This document shows, piece after piece, positions 10,551 to 17,440 of a stretch of DNA of 64,000 nucleotides. Location of the stretch: the NCBI RefSeq assembly GCF_000422705.1, contig NZ_AUGO01000001.1:1-64000 (forward strand). Reading direction: 5' to 3'. The notes beneath the pieces are model-generated. The model made no database searches and was not told the origin of the DNA. It saw nothing but the letters and a program-made list of their open reading frames with translations. This DNA comes from Flavobacterium soli DSM 19725. GTDB taxonomy: Bacteria; Bacteroidota; Bacteroidia; Flavobacteriales; Flavobacteriaceae. How positions within the stretch are numbered: the stretch's first letter is position 1; the number at the start of each line of letters is the position of its first letter. Both the position numbers and the translations under genes were made by a program.

Positions 10551-10704
10551 TTCTTCCCTACTAAACAACTATACATTTGCTTGGTATCTTAGCAAAAGGA
10601 TGATCTATAAAACAAAAAAACTACAACTTTTTATCGTTGTAGTTTTTTTGTTTTTAGGCGTTGCGAAGTCGAGAGACATTCACACAGCACAGCCGACATT
10701 TAAG
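10551..10704. repeat. Long direct repeat, copy A, with internal hairpin
   Basis: About 154 bases that recur at 11808-11960 in the same orientation. Shared landmarks are TTCTTCCCTACTAAACAACT at one end, the ACTACAAC/GTTGTAGT hairpin (10614-10649) with A and T tracts on either side, and GTTGCGAAGTCGAGAGA followed by CAGCCGAC at the other end. The hairpin could terminate transcription in both directions. Each copy lies just downstream of a small immunity-type gene on the minus strand. Confidence 0.85.
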
Positions 10705-10759
10705 AAGGTGTGCCTTAAAGAACATTTTTTTAATAGTTGGTAAAGCCTACCATAATCAT

Positions 10760-11182
10760 TTACCAATCAATATTCAAATATTTTTCAGAATACAATATTG
10801 GTTCCATATACTTCAATTCTAAAGATGCTAAAATCCTCTTTGCAAGTTCTCTAATTTTAATCCTATAATTACTATTTTCTTTTAATTTAACATGCCATCT
10901 CGGAGTAATCATAGCTTCAACTCCTATTCTCAGTGATTCAATATCAGCAACGACATTATCTTTGAATCCATAAGATACTTCAAATGAACTTAGAAATCCT
11001 CTATCAAATAATTCTACTACTCTGCCTTCTAAAGATTCTGTAAAATTTATGAGATGATCATCATCATATCTTGACAAATCAGTTGCCAAGATTAGCAACA
11101 TATAAACAATCTCTTCAAAATGATATTTCTCTATTTTTGGATTTTTATTTGTCATAGAATGTGGTAGCGGGGAACTTATCAT
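10760..11182 (-). CDS. Hypothetical protein, possible immunity protein of a displaced toxin tip
   Basis: The 140-residue soluble protein has no signal peptide. It is mostly helical by composition, with a basic central segment (RWHVKLKENSNYRIKIRE). I do not recognise a family. An internal ATG at 11155 (MTNKN) could be the true start, since the first nine residues look unremarkable. It is the last gene of a minus-strand run: decayed toxin tail (11756-11496), 85-residue gene (11489-11232), this gene, then repeat A. That order is typical of toxin-tip and immunity modules, so an immunity or accessory role is inferred from position only. Confidence 0.6.
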   Translation of the reverse strand: MISSPLPHSMTNKNPKIEKYHFEEIVYMLLILATDLSRYDDDHLINFTESLEGRVVELFDRGFLSSFEVSYGFKDNVVADIESLRIGVEAMITPRWHVKLKENSNYRIKIRELAKRILASLELKYMEPILYSEKYLNIDW

Positions 11183-11231
11183 TACTTGATTAAACTTAAT
11201 AACGACTCAAATCAATATAAGAACAACTCAT

Positions 11232-11489
11232 TTAAAAGAGTTTTTCCAATCGTTCTTTAAATAATCTATGATCATAGAATTTCTCGTCAGGATTGGCATC
11301 AAAACCAATATTATCCGTTACTTCAGAAAATCCTATAAAATCTGCTTCAAATTGGACTACATAAAAGCTATCATTATACCAAACATCTAACATGATAGCT
11401 CCTGAAGAAAAATTGTGTGAAACATACTTGATTGATAACTTACTTAGAAATTCAATTGTTTCAATATATGTTTTCATTTTTTTATCCAT
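11232..11489 (-). CDS. Small hypothetical protein, likely immunity protein
   Basis: The 85-residue acidic soluble protein shows an alternating strand pattern (VWYNDSFYVVQFEADFIGFSEV) and a charged C-terminus ending KLF. It begins seven bases after the stop of the decayed toxin tail, the position expected of a cognate immunity gene, which would neutralise the toxin in the cytoplasm. The family is not recognised. An alternative start is Met5 (MKTYIE). Gene order and size support the immunity call; sequence alone does not. Confidence 0.6.
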   Translation of the reverse strand: MDKKMKTYIETIEFLSKLSIKYVSHNFSSGAIMLDVWYNDSFYVVQFEADFIGFSEVTDNIGFDANPDEKFYDHRLFKERLEKLF

Positions 11490-11495
11490 TTGTGA

Positions 11496-11756
11496 TTATT
11501 TTGAGAAAAATAATTTACCTGACTTTCTTTCAAAGATAGTAAATGAACCACTAGCCTCAATTTCAATTCGATGTCATTTCGTCAGAGCAGTTACATTACC
11601 ATTAGGATGACGGGTAACATACTTATCATCGAGGATACCGAACATTCTATCGTCGGGACCTGCATGAAAATTCTCTATACCATCAAGACTATTATTAATT
11701 AAATTCAAAGCCTCTGAAGGATTATAGTGGGATGTGGAGCATTTTTTAAAGTATTT
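11496..11756 (-). pseudogene. Remnant of a toxin C-terminal tip with an in-frame TGA
   Basis: One minus-strand frame is open from 11756 to the TAA at 11496-11498 except for a TGA at 11574-11576. It reads YFKKCSTSHYNPSEALNLIN, later FHAGPDDRMFGILDDKYVTR, then after the TGA HRIEIEASGSFTIFERKSGK and FFSK. The even, protein-like composition on both sides suggests the TGA was a Trp TGG. There is no start codon or upstream Rhs/delivery part: the frame stops abruptly next to terminator copy T2 and repeat B. I read it as an orphan toxin tip displaced by a newer tip at 12234-13346. The toxic activity is unknown. Confidence 0.65.
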
Positions 11757-11774
11757 TTAAACATTGATAATTTT

Positions 11775-11805
11775 AAGCGTTTCCATTTTGAGACGCTTTT
11801 TTTTT
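11775..11805 (+). terminator. Terminator-like hairpin (copy T2)
   Basis: AAGCGTTTCC..GAGACGCTT followed by a T run. It closely resembles T3 at 13424 and is related to the nfu terminator at 10029. It lies at the truncated 5' edge of the old toxin tip. Confidence 0.65.
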
Positions 11806-11807
11806 GT

Positions 11808-11960
11808 TTCTTCCCTACTAAACAACTATACCTTTGCTTGACATACTAGTAAAAGGGCGGTCTATAAAATAAAAAACTACAACTTTTTATCGTTGTAGTT
11901 TTTTATTTTATAGGTGTTGCGAAGTCGAGAGATATTCGCACAACACAGCCGACGTTTAAG
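11808..11960. repeat. Long direct repeat, copy B, with internal hairpin
   Basis: 153 bases matching 10551-10704 with scattered differences. It contains the AAAACTACAAC/GTTGTAGTTTT hairpin at 11871-11904. It lies 43 bases downstream of the immunity gene at 12004-12231, as copy A lies downstream of the older module. Confidence 0.85.
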
Positions 11961-12003
11961 ATTTTTTGTGTTTTTCAAGGAGTACTTTGCAGAGCTCAGA
12001 GCT

Positions 12004-12231
12004 TTAATCTAGCACCAGTTTACAATTTACTCCAATTTTTTCAGCTTGTTTCAAAAACTCTTGGGCCAAATCTAAACTTTCAATTTCAATGATAACTTTT
12101 TTATTATCCAAAAGAGAATCCACATTAGATTTTGATACCTTTAAAGATATTTGCAATATATCCATTTGCAATTTTGTAAGAGATACCTTTTCTAAACCTT
12201 CTCTCCAACCTGTCATTTCTAACTTTATCAT
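12004..12231 (-). CDS. Small immunity-type protein with an L7/L12 C-domain-like pattern
   Basis: 75 residues. It starts two bases after the stop of the Rhs toxin gene, so the two are translationally coupled, the normal arrangement for a toxin and its immunity protein. The sequence pattern (SLTKLQMDIL, SKSNVDSLLDNKKVIIEI, AQEFLKQAEKIGVNCKLVL) resembles the beta-alpha-alpha-beta-alpha-beta layout of the ribosomal L7/L12 C-terminal domain, including an x-VDSLL helix and a final 'KIGVNCKL' strand. The fold suggestion is inference. Predicted to bind and block the adjacent toxin in the cytoplasm. Confidence 0.7.
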   Translation of the reverse strand: MIKLEMTGWREGLEKVSLTKLQMDILQISLKVSKSNVDSLLDNKKVIIEIESLDLAQEFLKQAEKIGVNCKLVLD

Positions 12232-12543
12232 ATTTAATAATTTACTTTAATTATCCAAGGCGAAGGGAGTTTCCCTTTATATTTTCCTGTTGTCCTTACA
12301 CCTCCTTGAACATGTACTTCCCTCACGTTAAACTGTCTTCCTAGATCTTCACCCATATCCCATAATGCTTTTCTTCCAACCTTTCCTGCCTCAGAACCTT
12401 GAATATGTGCTTTATCTAAATACAGTATTCCTTCATTAATAGAAAAATTTGCGATCCCTTCAACTGTTTCAGTTCCAATATTAGCTGAAAAAATCAATAT
12501 ATCATCCTCCATGGCGACAATACGAACCAAGTTATCGGTCATT

Positions 12544-12597
12544 GAAACACTCTGTATTCCTACATACCCCGAAACACTCTGTATTCCTACATATCCC
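12544..12597. repeat. 27-bp tandem duplication inside the Rhs tip
   Basis: Two adjacent 27-base units differing by one base (CATACCCC versus CATATCCC). They keep frame and duplicate nine residues (GYVGIQSVS) at the border between linker and toxin domain. Confidence 0.9.
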
Positions 12598-13352
12598 GTT
12601 TCCCCAACTTCCTCAGCAATACCAAATCCTCTACCTAACTTGACAGACCTTAATGCTCCGTCGGTTATAAGAGTAATTCCTATATCAGTTGCTATTTCAC
12701 CTTGCCAAGTGGCAAACTCCTTTTCGGGATCGGGGCTATGTTTTATTCTCTTTACCCAATTATCATAAGCATTTGAGACTGCTGCGGAAACATCATCAGC
12801 TACGGTCCTATTAAGGTGAGAATTCAAGACTGAAAAAACTCCAACTAGAACATTCTTTGCAGCTTTTTTAGGATTCTGTACTACAGATTTTGCCGCTGTA
12901 TAATAACCCAGAATACAGTTTACAGCTCCATCAAGCCTAGCCTTATCTAATACAGATTGCCTACTCTTACCTCTATCAGGGTCAGCTGGATCAGCACCAA
13001 GACATCCTCCTCCCCCATTTGGCCCACCAGGCCATCTTCCATCTGGATCAATCAGACTTATAGGATTCTCCATACAATAAACATATGGATTAATGTTTGG
13101 TCCCTTCTCGGCCAAAGGATCCACACTCAACCAAATACTTATCCTAGAATCATAATACCTCGCCCCAAAATAGTGCAACCCTGTATGCTCATCCAGCTCC
13201 TTGCCGCTAAACTTGAACGGTGTCTTGTAGTAGCTGTCAGGATATTGCTCGGCCATGGTTTCCCCGAATGGTAAATTTAGGAAAAATTGGTAGGCACTGC
13301 CATTTGCATCTGTTAAAAATATGCTCGTTGCTAAATGATCTAGATGGCTTCT

Positions 13353-13400
13353 AAAAAGCTCAACGACGAAAATATAAAAGTGGAAGCTATTAATAGATAA
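13353..13400 (+). pseudogene. Second copy of the nfu 3' end
   Basis: The plus-strand codons read KKLNDENIKVEAINR then TAA, against MLNDENIKVEAING then TAA at the end of nfu (9961-10005). Similarity continues past the stop through the AAAAAATAGT word into terminator T3. Nucleotide identity is visibly imperfect with many silent changes, so the copies have diverged or come from different strains. The fragment marks the right border of the inserted toxin island. Confidence 0.8.
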
Positions 13401-13423
13401 CCCCACAAAAAAATAGTAATTTT

Positions 13424-13454
13424 AAGCGTTTCAATTTTGAGACGATTTTTTTTA
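13424..13454 (+). terminator. Terminator-like hairpin (copy T3)
   Basis: AAGCGTTTCAATTTTGAGACG followed by eight T. It is homologous to the nfu terminator at 10029-10057 and comes just before the DUF255 gene. Confidence 0.7.
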
Positions 13455-13469
13455 TTTAGATTCAACCCC

Positions 13470-15485
13470 ATGAACGAACTTTCCAAAGAAACCAGCCCTT
13501 ACCTACTCCAACACGCCCAAAATCCAGTATATTGGAAATCGTGGAGCAGCGATACTTTGGCTACGGCCAAAAATCAAAATAAATTGATAATTGTTAGCAT
13601 CGGATATTCCGCTTGCCATTGGTGTCATGTCATGGAACACGAAACCTTCGAAGATCAGGAAGCTGCACAAACGATGAACCAGCATTTTATCAACATCAAA
13701 ATCGACCGTGAAGAACGTCCAGATATTGATGCCGTTTATATGAAAGCCGTTCAGATCATGACTGGAAGAGGCGGCTGGCCTTTGAACGTGGTGTGTCTTC
13801 CTGATGGACGACCAGTTTGGGGTGGCACTTATTTTCGCAAGGAAGAATGGGTTGAAACCTTGGAACAGCTTCAAAAACTTTTTGAAAGCAATCCCGAAAA
13901 GATGATCGAATATGCAGAAAAATTACATCTCGGAATTGAAAGTTTGAATTTAATCGAAAAAAAAACAAATACCGATTTAGGTCACGAAATACTCGAAACA
14001 CTACTAGAAAAATGGACCAAAAGTTTCGACCATGATTTTGGGGGAATGGCTCGTGCTCCAAAATTCATGATGCCCAATAATTATAAGTTCCTATTGCGAT
14101 ATGGCTATCAAACCAACAATAAAGAACTACTCGATTTCGTAAACCTAACCTTAACTAAAATGGCTTTCGGCGGACTTTTCGATACCGTTGATGGTGGATT
14201 TTCACGATATTCGGTAGATATGAAATGGCATGTTCCGCATTTCGAAAAAATGTTGTATGACAACGGCCAACTCGTTTCTTTGTATTCCGATGCTTATAAA
14301 TTGACCAAAAACCCACTTTATAAAGAAGTGATTGAAAAAACCCTGAACTTTGTTTCAACAGAACTTTCTAACAATCAAGGTGGTTTCTATTGTGCATTGG
14401 ATGCTGATAGTTTGACCAAAAACCAGCATCTGGAAGAAGGTGCTTTCTATGTTTGGAAAAAAGAAGAATTGCAATTGATTTTGCAGGAAGACTTCGAACT
14501 TTTTAGTCAGGTTTTCAACATCAATGATTTTGGCTATTGGGAGGAAGGCAATTATGTTCTGATTCAGAAAGAAACGCTGGAAGAAATTGCATCAAAAAAT
14601 CAAATTGAATCTCATTTGCTTCAAGCAAAAAAGAAATCCTGGGAACACCTTTTATATAAGGAAAGAGAAAAACGAAGCAAGCCGCGACTTGATGACAAAT
14701 GTCTCACTTCTTGGAATGCCATTATGCTCAAGGGTTTTGTAGATGCCTACAAAGCTTTACAAGATGAAAACTACTTGGAAATCGCCTTGGAAAATGCCAA
14801 GTTCATCATCAAAAACCTGTGGACGGAAGATGGCAATTTATTTCGAAATTATAAGGACGGCAAAAGCACCATCAATGCCTATCTGGAAGATTATGCCCTT
14901 CTGATTAATAGCTTCATTGCCCTTTATGAAGTAACAATCGACGAAAAATGGCTGTTGAATGCAAAGCAACTAACCGATTATTGTTTTGAACATTTTTATG
15001 ACAGCGAAAAATCTTTTTTTGCCTTTACGTCTGATTTGGATGAAGCCTTGATTTCCAAACATTATGAAACCGAAGACAACGTGATTCCAGCATCGAATTC
15101 GGTTATGGCAGAGAATCTATTCGTCCTTTCGATTTATTTTGAAAACAGCTACTATGAAAAAGTGGTTCAGGAGATGCTTCAAAACATCATTCCGAATATC
15201 GATTATCCATCGGCCTTTGCCAATTGGATGAACGTCTTTTTGCACTTTTCGGAACAAAATAAAGAATTGGCGATTACAGGAAAAGACACCAAACATTACA
15301 TCAAGACTATCCATCAAGACTATCTTCCCAATATCATTTTGGCTGGAGCCGAAAAGCATTCGTTATTGCCGTTTTTAAACGACCGATTTGTGGAAAACGA
15401 AACGCTTTTTTATGTGTGCCAAAATCGCGTTTGTCAAATTCCATCTCGGGATTTTGAACTTACGTTATCAGAATTAAAATACTAA
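13470..15485 (+). CDS. Thioredoxin-fold DUF255 protein (YyaL/SPATA20 family)
   Basis: 671 residues, the usual size for the family. The N-terminal thioredoxin-like domain carries the family signature [17 protein letters not shown] (CxxC at about residues 49-52), followed by [13 protein letters not shown]. The C-terminal two thirds resemble an (alpha/alpha)6 barrel of glycosidase/epimerase type ([33 protein letters not shown]). The molecular role in bacteria is not established; a cytoplasmic redox or sugar-modifying enzyme is possible. I chose the ATG at 13470 ([20 protein letters not shown]) over an upstream TTG at 13437 because the latter falls inside the T3 hairpin. It was probably next to nfu before the toxin island inserted. 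Confidence 0.9.
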   Translation: MNELSKETSPYLLQHAQNPVYWKSWSSDTLATAKNQNKLIIVSIGYSACHWCHVMEHETFEDQEAAQTMNQHFINIKIDREERPDIDAVYMKAVQIMTGRGGWPLNVVCLPDGRPVWGGTYFRKEEWVETLEQLQKLFESNPEKMIEYAEKLHLGIESLNLIEKKTNTDLGHEILETLLEKWTKSFDHDFGGMARAPKFMMPNNYKFLLRYGYQTNNKELLDFVNLTLTKMAFGGLFDTVDGGFSRYSVDMKWHVPHFEKMLYDNGQLVSLYSDAYKLTKNPLYKEVIEKTLNFVSTELSNNQGGFYCALDADSLTKNQHLEEGAFYVWKKEELQLILQEDFELFSQVFNINDFGYWEEGNYVLIQKETLEEIASKNQIESHLLQAKKKSWEHLLYKEREKRSKPRLDDKCLTSWNAIMLKGFVDAYKALQDENYLEIALENAKFIIKNLWTEDGNLFRNYKDGKSTINAYLEDYALLINSFIALYEVTIDEKWLLNAKQLTDYCFEHFYDSEKSFFAFTSDLDEALISKHYETEDNVIPASNSVMAENLFVLSIYFENSYYEKVVQEMLQNIIPNIDYPSAFANWMNVFLHFSEQNKELAITGKDTKHYIKTIHQDYLPNIILAGAEKHSLLPFLNDRFVENETLFYVCQNRVCQIPSRDFELTLSELKY

Positions 15486-15511
15486 TTATAAATTTGTTAG
15501 TCATTTTTTTG

Positions 15512-15519
15512 TACGTTTG
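15512..15519 (+). promoter_or_regulatory. Candidate -7 box for the LEA-like gene
   Basis: TACGTTTG fits TAnnTTTG, with a TTG at 15494-15496. The ATG follows 26 bases later. Confidence 0.5.
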
Positions 15520-15545
15520 ATACAACTAAAAAAAAAACAAAAATT

Positions 15546-16064
15546 ATGGGACTAGGAACTTTTTTTAAAAATCTATTTGGCTCCTCCAAAGAGAAAGCGG
15601 CCGAAGTAGCAGAAAACGTAGAAGATTTTGCGAGAGAAAACTACGAAAAAGCAAAAGTAAAGGCAGAACCAATTATCGAAAAAGCCGAAGAATATCTGGA
15701 AACTGCCAAAGAAAAAGCAGCACCTTATTTAGATAAAGCGGAAGAATTTGCTGAAGAAGCTAAGGGAAAAGCAATCGAAGCTTTTGAAACCGTAAAAGAA
15801 AAAGTGACCGATTTTGTTGATCAAGCCCATGAAAAGAAGGAACAAACCGTAGATTTTGTTGAGCTTAAAGCCGAGGAAACACAAGAAAAGGTAGAAGAAG
15901 CAGAGGAAGTTGTGACTGAAAAAGTGGAAGCTGCAGAAGTTAAAGCCGAGGAAGTTGCAGCAACCGTTTCGGAAGAAATAGAAGAAGCCGAAGAAACCTT
16001 GGAACAAAAAGCACAACGAGCTGAAATTCAAATACAAAAAGCTGCTGACGAAATTGGTGACTAG
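15546..16064 (+). CDS. Lys/Glu/Ala-rich helical protein (LEA- or apolipoprotein-like)
   Basis: 172 residues. After a short head (MGLGTFFKNLFGSSKEKAAE) nearly the whole chain is a repeating amphipathic helix of 11-mer character built from AEE, EKA, VKEK and similar words, with no Cys or Trp. This resembles YtxH or late-embryogenesis-abundant-like proteins, which in other bacteria are linked to envelope or desiccation stress. No signal peptide, though the head could associate with membranes. The low complexity makes homology calls unreliable. It is followed by a hairpin at 16130 and has its own promoter-like box, so it is probably monocistronic. Confidence 0.75.
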   Translation: MGLGTFFKNLFGSSKEKAAEVAENVEDFARENYEKAKVKAEPIIEKAEEYLETAKEKAAPYLDKAEEFAEEAKGKAIEAFETVKEKVTDFVDQAHEKKEQTVDFVELKAEETQEKVEEAEEVVTEKVEAAEVKAEEVAATVSEEIEEAEETLEQKAQRAEIQIQKAADEIGD

Positions 16065-16122
16065 AAACCGTTTTTTAACGTAAGTTTTAGGCTAAACTTT
16101 TTCAGAACGAATGTTAAAGTAT

Positions 16123-16130
16123 TAATTTTG
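16123..16130 (+). promoter_or_regulatory. Candidate -7 box of mscS abutting a hairpin
   Basis: TAATTTTG fits TAnnTTTG. Its last base is the first base of the hairpin at 16130-16159, so transcription would begin within the left arm. Confidence 0.4.
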
Positions 16131-16159
16131 CCCTTTCAAAGCCGAAAGGGCATTTTTTT
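16130..16159 (+). terminator. Rho-independent terminator after the LEA-like gene
   Basis: GCCCTTTC/GAAAGGGC stem with a six-base loop and a run of eight T. It ends only 19 bases before the ATG of mscS at 16179. Confidence 0.85.
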
Positions 16160-16178
16160 TATAAACCAAAAATTCAAT

Positions 16179-17030
16179 ATGGAAGAATTAGAAACACAAG
16201 TGGTTACCGGAACAGACTACATCGGAAAATATACCTCACAATTCATCAGCATACTCGTAGATTATTCGCCAAGATTGATCTCGGCCTTTTTAATTCTTTT
16301 TATCGGACTGTATGCCATCAGGCTTATAAACAGAATGATCCGCAGGATTATGGTGGCCCGAGATTTTGATCCTACCCTATCTAAATTTTTAGCCGATATC
16401 CTACTTTGGGTATTGAGAGTACTACTTTTCGTTTCAGTTATCGATAAATTAGGCATCGGGACTTCGTCTTTTGTAGCTATTTTGGGAGCCGCTGGTTTGG
16501 CTGTTGGTTTGTCGCTTCAAGGTTCGCTATCGAATTTTGCTGGCGGAATGTTGATTATTTTATTCAAGCCTTTTCGGGTGGGCGATTTTATTGAAGCCCA
16601 AGGCGTTTCGGGAACGGTTGCCGAAATCCAAATCTTCGTGACCCGACTTTCAAGTTCAAACAATCAAACGATTTTTGTTCCGAATGGTGCTTTGTCCAAC
16701 GGGAACATTATCAACTATTCTGTCGCGGGAACCAGAAGAGCCGACATCAACTTCACGGTTTCGTATGATTCTAACTTGCAGGAAGTGAAAAACATATTGA
16801 GCAGCATCGTAGAAAACGATCCAAGAGTCTTGAAAGAACCGGCTCCTGCTGTTGTGGTGACAGGCTTGGTAGACAATGGCGTGACGATTGCCGTTCGACC
16901 ATGGGCCAATAATGCTGACTTTTGGAACATGCATTCTGACATTCTGGAACGTTCTAAATCGCAATTGTATGCAGCAGGAATTGAATTGCAGCCTTTTGTA
17001 AAGGAGTTTTCGGTTAAACCCAAAGAATAA
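16179..17030 (+). CDS. MscS-family mechanosensitive ion channel
   Basis: 283 residues, close to E. coli MscS (286). Three transmembrane segments are visible (about residues 28-48, 70-90, 95-120). The third contains the glycine/alanine-rich pore helix AILGAAGLAVGLSLQGSLSN followed by FAGGMLIILFKPFRVGDFIE, the MscS signature. The beta and C-terminal vestibule domains follow (FVPNGALSNGNIINYS). Known role: opens on membrane tension to release solutes during hypo-osmotic shock. The start is MEELETQ; the longer upstream frame runs through the hairpin at 16130. Monocistronic, with a terminator at 17056-17104. Confidence 0.93.
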   Translation: MEELETQVVTGTDYIGKYTSQFISILVDYSPRLISAFLILFIGLYAIRLINRMIRRIMVARDFDPTLSKFLADILLWVLRVLLFVSVIDKLGIGTSSFVAILGAAGLAVGLSLQGSLSNFAGGMLIILFKPFRVGDFIEAQGVSGTVAEIQIFVTRLSSSNNQTIFVPNGALSNGNIINYSVAGTRRADINFTVSYDSNLQEVKNILSSIVENDPRVLKEPAPAVVVTGLVDNGVTIAVRPWANNADFWNMHSDILERSKSQLYAAGIELQPFVKEFSVKPKE

Positions 17031-17055
17031 TATAAGTTTTAATCCCTTTTTCAGA

Positions 17056-17104
17056 CAGACACTGCCTTAGCTTTAACAACATGGTAGTGCCTGTTTTTTT
17101 TTAT
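17056..17104 (+). terminator. Terminator of mscS
   Basis: CACTGCC pairs with GGTAGTG across a 16-base loop, followed by CCTG and a long T run. Confidence 0.7.
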
Positions 17105-17133
17105 TTTTTTTAGGGTTTTATGTAGCTTTTTAA

Positions 17134-17280
17134 AAGTTGTCGGAGCATTATCAGAAGTTATCGGAGTATTATTAGGAGTTGTCGGAGCGTATTCAGAAGT
17201 TGTCGGGACAATATCAGGAATTGTCGAAACGTTATCTGAAGTTATCGGGAGGATATCAGGAGTTGTCGGAGCGATATCAG
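17134..17280. repeat. Seven tandem 21-bp repeats
   Basis: Seven exact-length 21-base units with consensus close to (A/G)AGTT(G/A)TCGGAGCGxTATCAG. Read on the plus strand they encode heptads such as KLSEHYQ and ELSERYQ, but a TAG ends unit 2 and a TAA precedes unit 1. The minus strand also has stops. The array is therefore probably non-coding, or a dead coiled-coil segment. There are no spacers, so it is not a CRISPR. Confidence 0.9.
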
Positions 17281-17387
17281 ACTTTTGAGACTGTAATAAA
17301 AGATGTGTAAAAGCCTTATTGATGATTTATAGTGATTTATAATTATATTTGAAGAAATAAAGTTGACGGAAATCACACCTATCTTTC

Positions 17388-17395
17388 TAAATTTG
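17388..17395 (+). promoter_or_regulatory. Candidate promoter of the HEPN-type gene
   Basis: TAAATTTG fits TAnnTTTG, with TTG at 17363-17365 (22-base spacer). The ATG follows at 17441. Confidence 0.5.
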
Positions 17396-17430
17396 GGTGG
17401 ATATGTATGATATGTCAGGCATATAAAGAA

Positions 17431-17437
17431 GTTAGGC
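17431..17437 (+). other. Integron-like core site GTTAGGC
   Basis: GTTAGGC matches the attC right core GTTRRRY and lies three bases before the HEPN gene's ATG. Its complement GCCTAAC marks the gene's other end (18140-18146). Confidence 0.4.
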
Positions 17438-17440
17438 GAA

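Larger units (their letters stand above)
12234..13406 (-). pseudogene. Truncated Rhs protein: core-domain end plus C-terminal toxin tip
   Basis: 390-codon frame. Residues from about 23 carry the end of an Rhs core domain (GETMAEQ, KFSGKELDEHTGLHYFGARYYDS, DPLAEK, INPYVYCMENPISLIDPDGR). A linker follows and then an unrecognised C-terminal toxin domain (about 280-390). The first 22 or so residues are the antisense of an nfu-tail fragment (13353-13400), so the original delivery part is missing and the ATG at 13406 is accidental. I read it as an orphan toxin tip without its secretion and shell region. A 27-base tandem duplication at 12544-12597 gives GYVGIQSVS twice. It may still donate its tip to a full-length Rhs gene elsewhere. 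Listed as pseudogene because the 5' part is lost. Confidence 0.75.

Noticed and set aside
10423-10743. 106-residue open frame on the plus strand
   Set aside because: It runs through two hairpins and through repeat A, which recurs at 11808 without the frame. Composition is not protein-like.
12511-13274. Plus-strand frames opposite the Rhs remnant
   Set aside because: They mirror the coding frame of the Rhs core and toxin; residue content is not protein-like.
13437-13469. TTG start for the DUF255 protein
   Set aside because: It lies inside the T3 terminator hairpin; the ATG at 13470 starts the conserved family N-terminus.
17134-17280. Tandem array as a possible CRISPR
   Set aside because: Units of 21 bases are contiguous with no spacers and no cas genes are near.
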